This document shows positions 32,166 through 38,536 of a DNA stretch of 38,536 nt, in pieces. Numbering within the stretch: the first letter of the stretch is position 1; each line of letters opens with the position of its first letter. This DNA comes from an uncultured Prevotellaceae bacterium (lineage in GTDB: Bacteria > Bacteroidota > Bacteroidia > Bacteroidales > Muribaculaceae), in contig CALDIG010000103.1 in assembly GCA_937904375.1 (NCBI GenBank), positions 1-38,536 on the forward strand, read 5' to 3'. The notes under the pieces were generated by a model. That model was not told where the DNA came from, ran no database searches, and saw only the letters and a list, made by a program, of their open reading frames with translations. A program made the position numbers and the translations under genes.

Positions 32166-32675
32166 ATGGACTTGACACTGATTAAAGGTATAGCGTTTGA
32201 CGTTGATGGCGTGCTGTCGCCGAGCACCATCCCCATGGGAGTGGACGGGATGCCATGCCGCATGCTCAACATCAAGGACGGATATGCCATTCAACTGGCG
32301 GTGAAGAAAGGTTTGAAGATCGCCATCATCAGCGGCGGACGCTCTGAGGCGGTGGAGCTGCGCTATCGCAGTCTGGGAGTGGAGGATATATATATGGGCG
32401 CCGCTTTCAAGCTGCCGCTCTTTGAGCGGTGGCTCAAAGAGCGTGGTCTCGATGCCGGCGAGGTGATTTTTGTGGGTGACGACATCCCCGACATCCACAC
32501 CATGCGGGCGACAGGGCTCTCGGTAGCCCCCGCCGATGCCGCTCGGCAGGTGAAGGAAATAGCCGGCTATATCTCGCCTTGCGACGGCGGTCACGGCGTG
32601 GCGCGCGACATTATCGAGCAAGTCCTCGCCGCCCAAGGGCTGTGGATGGACGACGAGCACGCGTTTGGATGGTAA
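32166..32675 (+). CDS. kdsC: 3-deoxy-D-manno-octulosonate 8-phosphate phosphatase (HAD family)
   Basis: KdsC removes the phosphate from Kdo-8-phosphate in lipid A/LPS core synthesis in the cytoplasm. The 169-residue length and lack of a large cap domain match the tetrameric C0 HAD phosphatases. Motif I DVDGVL (residues 12-17, nucleophile Asp12 and Asp14), motif II in IISGGRS (55-60), a lysine-containing FKLPLFERWL segment, and motif IV GDDIPD (104-109) are all visible. Maf follows, an arrangement common in Bacteroidales. The DUF4143 ATPase is an unusual upstream neighbour. Confidence 0.92.
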   Translation: MDLTLIKGIAFDVDGVLSPSTIPMGVDGMPCRMLNIKDGYAIQLAVKKGLKIAIISGGRSEAVELRYRSLGVEDIYMGAAFKLPLFERWLKERGLDAGEVIFVGDDIPDIHTMRATGLSVAPADAARQVKEIAGYISPCDGGHGVARDIIEQVLAAQGLWMDDEHAFGW

Positions 32676-32678
32676 GCC

Positions 32679-32775
32679 TTCAATGCATAATGCACAATTC
32701 ATAATGCACAATTATTTTAATGCACAATTTTTAATCTAGAATCTCTAGAACTTCTAGAATTTCTAGATAATCTAA
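32679..32775. repeat. Two kinds of imperfect tandem word repeats between kdsC and maf
   Basis: ATAATGCACAATT-type words occur three times (32679-32730), followed by TCTAGAA-type palindromic words (32735-32767). They fill the 114-base spacer and leave no classic terminator. Confidence 0.65.
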
Positions 32776-32789
32776 AATAAATCACAATT

Positions 32790-33383
32790 TTGCTTTTAGA
32801 AAAATTAAAACAATACAATGTAATTCTCGCTAGCAATTCGCCTCGCAGGAGAGAACTGCTGGCTGATTTGGGAATAGATTTCCAAGTGAGAACTATGAGC
32901 GACATCGTCGAGAATTATCCGCCCGGGCTGCCGGTGATGGAGATTGCCGAGTATCTCTCGCGCAAGAAGGCTCATGCCTATAATAGTGAGATGAACTTTG
33001 GCGAGATCGTCATCACTGCCGATACGGTGGTGATACTCGGCGACGAGGTGCTGGGTAAGCCCAAAGATGCCGATGACGCGCGGCACATGCTCCGCGAACT
33101 CTCAGGAAAGGTTCACAAAGTGGTTACTGGAGTGACGATTATCACTCCCACCGATATGCGCTCCTTCAGTGTGGTGACCGATGTGGAGTTTGCTCCTCTT
33201 AGCGATGAGGACATCAATTACTATGTTGATAACTACCGCCCACTCGACAAGGCGGGTGCCTACGGCATCCAGGAATGGATAGGCTGCATGGGCGTGCGAA
33301 GCATTAGCGGCAGTTTCTATAACGTGATGGGTCTGCCGCTGCATCGCCTTTACAACGAGTTGGACAACTTGCTCAAGGATTGA
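32790..33383 (+). CDS. maf: Maf-like nucleoside triphosphate pyrophosphatase
   Basis: Maf proteins hydrolyse dTTP/UTP or modified nucleotides to the monophosphate and diphosphate. The 197 residues contain the nucleotide-binding loop ASNSPRRRELL (about residues 14-24), the base-contact region ADTVVILGDEVLGKPKD and the conserved KAGAYGIQEWIG. The start is a TTG at 32790: the in-frame codon four upstream is a stop and the first in-frame ATG is at residue 36, after the essential loop, so a TTG (or ATT at 32787) start is required. It is downstream of kdsC and 4 bases upstream of the next gene. Confidence 0.92.
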   Translation: MLLEKLKQYNVILASNSPRRRELLADLGIDFQVRTMSDIVENYPPGLPVMEIAEYLSRKKAHAYNSEMNFGEIVITADTVVILGDEVLGKPKDADDARHMLRELSGKVHKVVTGVTIITPTDMRSFSVVTDVEFAPLSDEDINYYVDNYRPLDKAGAYGIQEWIGCMGVRSISGSFYNVMGLPLHRLYNELDNLLKD

Positions 33384-33387
33384 CAGC

Positions 33388-34050
33388 ATGAGGAGAAATA
33401 TCGGCACTTGCCACGAACTAATGGTGGCGATTGAGGAACTGGGCTTCCTGCCATTGCTCGATGGGGGAGTGGTGGGGTTCAGCGCCGAGGAGATGGTGGA
33501 CCCCGAATGCCGATATGTGGCAACCGAAGACGGCTGGGACTGGCCGCTGTGGAAATGGAAAGGTCCCATCATTACCGAAGGCAACTGCGTATATGGCAAG
33601 TTCTTTAACGGCAAGGCAGGCTTCGTGAGCAAGCAATGGTGGTCCCACTGGTGCAATTGGCGACGAAGCACGAAGACCGAGCTAGCCCCCGGCTCGATAG
33701 AAGAGACCATTCTGCTCACCTTGCAGGAACACGGTAGCCTTATCACGCGCGAACTGCGTGCCTTATGCGGTTTTACAGGTGCTAAGATGCGCAGCCGCTT
33801 CGATTCCTACGTCACCCGCCTGCAGATGCAATGCCGCATCGTCACCGAGGACTTCGTCTATCCCCGCGACCGTCACGGCAGGGAATACGGCTGGGGCTGG
33901 TCGCTGCTCACCACACCTGAGCGACTGCTGGGCAAGGAGATGTGCCAGAGCGACAACACGCCCCAAGAGTCTCGTGCCCTCATCGCAAAGCACCTGCGCC
34001 GCATCCTCCCCACCGCCACCGAAGATCAAATCACCCACCTGATAGGATAA
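33388..34050 (+). CDS. AlkZ-related winged-helix protein
   Basis: The 220-residue cytoplasmic protein starts 4 bases after maf and is surely co-transcribed. It resembles the short Bacteroidales proteins named AlkZ-related: a Trp-rich segment WDWPLWKWKGPIITEGNCVYGKFF (about residues 50-73), FVSKQWWSHWCNWRRS, then winged-helix features near residues 100-155 (IEETILLTLQEHGSLITRELR). AlkZ proteins are DNA glycosylases for interstrand crosslinks, but this form is about half their length and its catalytic QxQ or QxD motif is not apparent. DNA binding is plausible and activity unproven. Confidence 0.75.
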   Translation: MRRNIGTCHELMVAIEELGFLPLLDGGVVGFSAEEMVDPECRYVATEDGWDWPLWKWKGPIITEGNCVYGKFFNGKAGFVSKQWWSHWCNWRRSTKTELAPGSIEETILLTLQEHGSLITRELRALCGFTGAKMRSRFDSYVTRLQMQCRIVTEDFVYPRDRHGREYGWGWSLLTTPERLLGKEMCQSDNTPQESRALIAKHLRRILPTATEDQITHLIG

Positions 34051-34093
34051 AAATGAACTAATTGGGGATGGTTCTCTTTTAGTTCATTTTTTT
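34051..34093 (+). terminator. Rho-independent terminator after the kdsC-maf operon
   Basis: AAATGAACTAA (34051-34061) pairs perfectly with TTAGTTCATTT (34079-34089), followed by more T residues. It is close enough to serve as a terminator for the plus-strand operon. Confidence 0.8.
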
Positions 34094-34134
34094 GGGGATG
34101 TATGGAGCCGAACGGAATGTAAGGTGGTGTGTAG

Positions 34135-34168
34135 AAAAAAGGAGCGCAAGCTAAACGCTCGCGCTCCC
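34135..34168 (-). terminator. Rho-independent terminator of the 673-residue protein gene
   Basis: On the minus strand GGAGCGCGAGC and GCTTGCGCTCC form an 11-bp stem with one mismatch around a GTTTA loop and run into TTTTTT (34135-34140). It faces the plus-strand terminator 40 bases away. Confidence 0.9.
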
Positions 34169-34221
34169 TGACCAACTTGAGTTGATATACTCTCCTAATT
34201 ATTTTGCTGGAAGACAGTGGT

Positions 34222-36243
34222 TTATTTTACGGCTTTCTCGGTGGTGCGTGAGCCGTCGCTGTAGGTCTTCACAACGATGTTCATTCCCTTGAAGGGGACA
34301 TCGCTCTCCATGCCGGCAACGTTGTAGTAGCGCACGCTGCTTACTGTCTTCACGCCTTCTACAGCAGTGATTGCTGTCATATTGGTGGCATTGACAGTCA
34401 CGCTAGCTTTCACACTTGGGTTGCTTGCCGAGGTGGCGGTGATAATTGCCTGTGCGGCACCCGCCTTAGTGTCATCAACCGCTGTGATTTTGCCGTTCTC
34501 GTCAACAGTTATCACACTTTCGTCGCTCGACGACCAGATGATGGCGGCGTTAGCGGCATTCTCGGGAAGCAAAGTGGCGACAAGCTCCATGCTCTTGCCC
34601 TTCTCGAGGTTAATCTCGCTGCTGCCCTCGATGCTGATGCTCTGCACCGCACCCACAGGCACTTGGTAGGCGCTCTGTCCCCACACAAACGATGCGCTGC
34701 TGAACGTCACGTCACTATTGTAGAACGAGATTGCCTCATTCTTGTTGCCAAAGCGGTTCATCACATACACCTTGGTGCCGTCGGTGACGAGCGACTGTCC
34801 GTCGCATGAGCCAAGCGCCAGCTGCACGTTGTCGTCGCTCTCAAGAGTCTCTTGGTTGAACTTGTAGAGAATCATCTCCGAGCCAAAGCTTGCCGATGGG
34901 GTGAGACCGCGCTCAATGGCATAGAAATTGCCGTCGGTACCCTCATATCCGCCGAAGAAGCCATGCTGCATCTGCATCTTGCCGGTGGCGAGAACAGTGG
35001 CGGCGGTGGCGTTGCCGTTGCTGCGGTCGAATTGCACAAGCCACGACTGGCGCGCCTTGTTGGCAGGAGTGTTGGTATAGTTTGTGCCGTTGATGTCAAT
35101 GCCATATTTTGCTGTTCCCATCAGGTAGATGTGGTCGCCAGCAACGGTAATAGTGGGCATTTGCCATGCCGAGCCGCTAACGGTAGATTCATAGAACTGT
35201 AGCCAGCCCACGTTGAGGTCGGTGTCGAGTTCGGCAAGCGCCCAGCTGCTGTTGATGGTTGTAGGTGTCACAGCTTTCCCGCCTAAAGAGAACTCTGTGC
35301 CAGCGATGCCAGTAACCCATGCCGACATATAGAGCTTGTTGCCCACCACCTTGATGCCGCGCACGCTTTCCTGGGTTGCCTCGCCCTCGCTCACGAGGTG
35401 CTTGACATAGTTGCCTTCTTGGTCAAACTTGATGACAAACATATTGCCCACTGTGCTTTGAGCGTTACCGTTCCAGCTTGCCACATTGTGAGGCTCGATA
35501 GTCACGTCGCCTATGGTGAGAGCTGCGCACATGAGACCGCCAACATAGATATTGCCTGAGTTGTCAACATCGAGAGCATAAGTTTTGATGCCCTGACCAA
35601 TGTTGCGGCTGGTCTGACTCCAACTGGGATAAGTGGCCTCGTCGGCAGTGGCGCCGACCTCGATCTCACGCATCCACTCGATTCCGCCCTGGGCGTTGAT
35701 TTTGATGAGGCAGCTACGGTAGCTGCGCTCATCTACTGTCCAGTCAATAGTGTGGCTCACACTTTGGGCATCATCGATGGTGATGTTCTCGCCAAGATGT
35801 CCCTCGGAGTGACGCAGATTTACCAATGCCACCACGCCGCCGTCGGCAGTGGCAGCTACCCAGTTCTCATTCACTCCTGCTTCGCCGTTGGTCTGTGCCA
35901 CAGTCCATTGCAGCTCGCCGTCGGCACCTAGCTTCATGATTACGAGACCCTGGTTTGCGCTATTGCCGCTATAGGCGATGCCTGGAGCGACATTTACGGC
36001 GTTGGTGCCATCGGTGAGCACCGTCATTTGTTCAGTGCTGGTTGCACCAATGTTTCCAACCACATAAAGTGCGCCATCCTGCGCGAGCACCATGTGGTTG
36101 CCCTGCGAGGTGAGCGCCTGCTCATCTTGAGTGTTTTTTACAAACTTTGCCCACAGCGTCTGTGTGTCGGCAAGAGATTGCGCTGTTGCCAGCATCGATG
36201 CCGATGCCAGCACAGCAGCTGCTAAAAGAGTAAATTTCTTCAT
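34222..36243 (-). CDS. Secreted beta-propeller-like protein with Big_2-like domain and sorting-like C-terminus
   Basis: The 673-residue protein has a signal peptide ending near residue 21 (LATAQ|S). Residues about 25-530 are repeats of SBBP/WD-like blades (GNIYVGGLM, GNMFVIKFDQEGNYV, WLVQFDRSNG, GNFYAIERG). A bacterial Ig-like (Big_2) domain covers about 535-625 (IIWSSSDESVITVDENGKITA). The last 43 residues (RYYNVAGMESDVPFKGMNIVV, YSDGSRTTEKAVK) are the shared C-terminal domain. It is a paralogue of the 634-residue protein just upstream in the same direction: both share HNxxxWNGxxQxTxGxxFVxKFD and the same blade order. No promoter box was seen in the repeat-rich spacer, so it may be co-transcribed with that gene. 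Confidence 0.8.
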   Translation of the reverse strand: MKKFTLLAAAVLASASMLATAQSLADTQTLWAKFVKNTQDEQALTSQGNHMVLAQDGALYVVGNIGATSTEQMTVLTDGTNAVNVAPGIAYSGNSANQGLVIMKLGADGELQWTVAQTNGEAGVNENWVAATADGGVVALVNLRHSEGHLGENITIDDAQSVSHTIDWTVDERSYRSCLIKINAQGGIEWMREIEVGATADEATYPSWSQTSRNIGQGIKTYALDVDNSGNIYVGGLMCAALTIGDVTIEPHNVASWNGNAQSTVGNMFVIKFDQEGNYVKHLVSEGEATQESVRGIKVVGNKLYMSAWVTGIAGTEFSLGGKAVTPTTINSSWALAELDTDLNVGWLQFYESTVSGSAWQMPTITVAGDHIYLMGTAKYGIDINGTNYTNTPANKARQSWLVQFDRSNGNATAATVLATGKMQMQHGFFGGYEGTDGNFYAIERGLTPSASFGSEMILYKFNQETLESDDNVQLALGSCDGQSLVTDGTKVYVMNRFGNKNEAISFYNSDVTFSSASFVWGQSAYQVPVGAVQSISIEGSSEINLEKGKSMELVATLLPENAANAAIIWSSSDESVITVDENGKITAVDDTKAGAAQAIITATSASNPSVKASVTVNATNMTAITAVEGVKTVSSVRYYNVAGMESDVPFKGMNIVVKTYSDGSRTTEKAVK

Positions 36244-36432
36244 AAAAACCTTTGTTTAAAATTATTATTATTGGTTATCGTTTATCGTTTTAGCTGACGA
36301 GCGAACGAGCTGACGAGCAAACGAGACAAGTGTAATGTTGCAACTACAACCATTGCCTTGTCAGCTTGTTCCTTGTCAGCTTGTCAGCTTGTCAGCTCAA
36401 TTGCCTTGTCAGTTTGTCTGCTAGTCAGCTTG
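36244..36432. repeat. Inverted AGCTGACAAG-type repeat locus C
   Basis: The left block 36292-36330 has words AGCTGACGAG and GCGAACGAG; the right block 36351-36437 carries nine or more CTTGTCAGCT-type words. The right block overlaps the TAG stop codon of the 634-residue gene. About 20 bases separate the blocks, comparable to locus A but lacking the gene found in locus B. Confidence 0.7.
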
Positions 36433-38337
36433 TTAGCTACCATTTCCTAAAAGTATATTATAAACTGCTGTGATGTCGCTTGAGGTGATCACTCCGTCGC
36501 CAGTTTGGTCGCCATTAACGAGGTGTGACTCGTCGTTGCTCAGCAGGTAGTCGTAGAGTGCAGTGACATCGGCACTGGTCACGACACCGTCGCCGTTAAC
36601 GTCGCCAGTGATGGCGGCAGCGAACTCTTTTACCTCAAACGGCAGATTGAAGGCTGCCAGCGGCATGGCAAACGACGAGAAATAGCCTTGCTCATTCTTG
36701 GGTATGGGCGAGGTGCGGAGGTCGCTGTTGATGTACTCAAAATCTTGGTAGTAGCCGCACACGTTGCCGTCGTCATCATAGTCCTCCAGCACCTTGCCGC
36801 GGCTCATGGTGTAGAGGCTGGCGCCTGTGGCGAGGCAAGTGATGGCGGTGGGCTGTGACCCGCCTTTTATAAGGTGGTACATGGCTCCTGGCTGCAGGTC
36901 ATCGGTGCTTAGCGATGCCAGATACACCGTCTGCTGCCCTTGGTTGTAGCCAAAGACATACAGGCTGTCGTTCTGCGCCTCAAAGCAGCCGGGCCAGCCA
37001 TTGATGGCAGTGTTTGGGACCTCAGTGCCTCGCACGCTGATGGTGGGAAACGCCGCCATGCTTGTGGTTCCGGCTTGCCAAGAACCATCGACGGCGTCAA
37101 ACTTTATCACAAATCCCTCTCTCGACGCATTTTGCGTGGCAAGGGTGCCTCCCATGCCGTTGTCGAGGGTGAAGTTTCCCATTCCGTTGAGAATGATGCT
37201 GCCCGCCAGCACCTGCAGGTCGTTCCATTGCATGATGCTTGTCTTGTTCTTGTTGGTGACACTGCCTCTGTAAAATCTCGACCACTGGGGCTGCAGCAGC
37301 TTGTTGAGGCTGGCGAGCAGGATGCTCTGGTTGCCGTCGGGGGTGCTGTAGGTGTCGCTGCCCACAGTGATGTAGTCGGTGGCGGTGACGCCCTTCACAA
37401 AGCTCGATAGCACTATGTTGTCGCCGTTCCATGCGAGCTTGGTCATCGACTCGGCACCGCAATGCCCTTGCGTTGTGAAAGCGTCGGTGATGTAGCCGCT
37501 ATTGTCAAACTTCGCCACAAACAGGTCGCCACGGGTTTCCTGGGTGTCGCCGTTCCATCCACTGGTGTTGTGAGGAGTGAGCGTCAGTGCCGAGCCATCG
37601 GCGCGATAGAGACTCATGGGGTTGGAATACTGCCCTGCCACATAGCAGTTGCCGCTGGCATCGGCTATGATGTCTTCGATTGAGATAGCGTCGAAAGTGC
37701 CTTTGGCGTAGTTGCCTGTAGCACTAGGCTGTGCGGCAGTGCTCACGTCGATGGGACGCAGCCATTGCAGGGAGCCATTAGCATCGATTTTCATCAATAG
37801 ACCTCGGTAATATCGGCTGGCATCCTCACTCTCGAGTTGCCAGGCAAGAGTAGTGGTGCCACCGGCAGCATCGGTGATGAGGATGTCGCTGGTGCGCATG
37901 TTGTCGGTGTGACGCACCTTGACGGCAACGTAGATACCACCGTCGGCAGCCGTTGCCACGCGACCGTCGCTAAACTCTCCGCTGGTGGAGTAAACCACCC
38001 ATTTGAAGTTGCCGTCACGGTCAGTTTTTACCACATTAATATTATTATTGTAGCTAGCCCCCTCGTAGGGCGCGCCAGTACAAATCTTCTCGCCGCCATA
38101 GTAAACCGAGAGAGTGGGGTCGCTGAACTCTTTGGGGAAGCCGCTGTCGCCAGAGCCTTGTGTGGTGCCCGAGAGCATAACATAATAGATTGCGTCGCCG
38201 GTGAAAGCCATGTCGCTGCCCATAGTGGGAGGACACGCCTCAAAGAGGTGCGCCCAGCTGGTGGTGATATTCCCGTTTTGCGCAGTGGCAGCAGTCACCG
38301 CTAGGGTAATCATCAATGACAAGTATATTTTTCTCAT
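36433..38337 (-). CDS. Secreted beta-propeller-like protein with C-terminal dockerin-like domain
   Basis: The 634-residue protein has a signal peptide ending near residue 19 (AATAQ|N). Residues about 25-560 are blade repeats like those of the 673-residue neighbour (GNCYVAGQYSN, GDLFVAKFDNSG, GFVIKFDAVDG). From about residue 577 to the end are two dockerin-type calcium-binding repeats: GDVNGDGVVTSADVTALYDYLL and GDQTGDGVITSSDITAVYNILLG, each with the D-x-N/T-x-D-G loop and following helix. Thus the shared C-terminal domain of its paralogue is replaced by a dockerin-like module. Whether it binds a cohesin or has another sorting or folding role is unknown; no cohesin gene is in the window. Confidence 0.85.
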   Translation of the reverse strand: MRKIYLSLMITLAVTAATAQNGNITTSWAHLFEACPPTMGSDMAFTGDAIYYVMLSGTTQGSGDSGFPKEFSDPTLSVYYGGEKICTGAPYEGASYNNNINVVKTDRDGNFKWVVYSTSGEFSDGRVATAADGGIYVAVKVRHTDNMRTSDILITDAAGGTTTLAWQLESEDASRYYRGLLMKIDANGSLQWLRPIDVSTAAQPSATGNYAKGTFDAISIEDIIADASGNCYVAGQYSNPMSLYRADGSALTLTPHNTSGWNGDTQETRGDLFVAKFDNSGYITDAFTTQGHCGAESMTKLAWNGDNIVLSSFVKGVTATDYITVGSDTYSTPDGNQSILLASLNKLLQPQWSRFYRGSVTNKNKTSIMQWNDLQVLAGSIILNGMGNFTLDNGMGGTLATQNASREGFVIKFDAVDGSWQAGTTSMAAFPTISVRGTEVPNTAINGWPGCFEAQNDSLYVFGYNQGQQTVYLASLSTDDLQPGAMYHLIKGGSQPTAITCLATGASLYTMSRGKVLEDYDDDGNVCGYYQDFEYINSDLRTSPIPKNEQGYFSSFAMPLAAFNLPFEVKEFAAAITGDVNGDGVVTSADVTALYDYLLSNDESHLVNGDQTGDGVITSSDITAVYNILLGNGS

Positions 38338-38362
38338 AATAAACAGTGTTGTTAATCGACTG

Positions 38363-38370
38363 CAAAATTA
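38363..38370 (-). promoter_or_regulatory. -7 promoter box (TAATTTTG) of the 634-residue protein gene
   Basis: The minus strand reads TAATTTTG followed by CAG, 26 bases before the start codon at 38337. Confidence 0.6.
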
Positions 38371-38441
38371 CAGCCTCTCACACCTGTGGGCAATCGCTAT
38401 AAATGGTGCTTTTCTACATTAAAAGTAGTGTTTTTTGGGTA

Positions 38442-38472
38442 TTGTGGGTGCATCATAGCGGCAGTAATTTTG
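38442..38472 (+). promoter_or_regulatory. Promoter pointing out of the right end (TTG, 20 bp, TAATTTTG)
   Basis: TTG (38442-38444) and TAATTTTG (38465-38472) are 20 bases apart. An ATG at 38520 with a 5-codon open frame lies 48 bases on, but the frame leaves the window and cannot be judged. Confidence 0.45.
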
Positions 38473-38536
38473 CAACACATTTTATAGGTGGGTTCTATAA
38501 ATTAAGAAAAAGTAATAATATGTGTTGGCTGTATTT

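Overview
The window looks like a chromosomal segment of a gut Bacteroidales bacterium, most like Muribaculaceae or Prevotellaceae. The clues are an adjacent SusC/SusD pair, SpII lipoproteins, many secreted proteins with a T9SS-like C-terminal domain, Bacteroidetes-type promoters (TAnnTTTG at -7), almost no Shine-Dalgarno sequences, and core genes typical of the order (DUF2027-Smr, class I fumarase, di-haem SdhC with SdhA and SdhB, KdsC followed by Maf). The family-level placement is inference.

Layout. 1-67 is the start of a lipoprotein gene leaving the window on the minus strand. 555-7082 (minus) encodes a 2175-residue secreted modular protein whose leader (7284-7489) is a clear cobalamin riboswitch. 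7794-9437 (minus) is fumarase. 9672-10028 is a small secreted SH3 protein, divergent from a DUF2027-Smr protein (10166-11245). 11309-11941 is a secreted protein of unknown function. 12084-16420 is an orphan SusC/SusD pair. 16532-17287 is a lipoprotein resembling phosphodiester glycosidases, preceded by a remnant of a C10-peptidase-type gene. 17792-21844 is the succinate dehydrogenase/fumarate reductase operon C-A-B, interrupted between A and B by a four-helix-bundle gene flanked by inverted repeats. 22257-25721 is a large secreted protein gene broken by one in-frame stop. 26063-30163 is another large secreted protein. 30164-30798 is a gene-free stretch with a structured RNA candidate and a 33-bp-period repeat array. 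30799-34050 holds a DUF4143 ATPase, KdsC, Maf and an AlkZ-related protein. 34222-38337 (minus) holds two paralogous secreted beta-propeller-like proteins, one ending in the shared C-terminal domain and the other in a dockerin-like domain.

How the genes fit together. Fumarase and the SdhCAB complex form the malate-fumarate-succinate branch that these anaerobes use for fumarate respiration. Four secreted proteins share one C-terminal domain and probably use the same export and anchoring route. The B12 riboswitch on a DUF4465-containing giant protein suggests a surface cobamide-binding or scavenging role. That is the most interesting functional lead here.

The intergenic DNA is rich in small repeats: inverted arrays of an AGCTGACAAG-like word at three places, two ~120-bp elements with GTTATAT-type terminal inverted repeats, a nested double palindrome, and short word repeats at gene ends. 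No tRNA, rRNA, complete insertion sequence or CRISPR array was seen.
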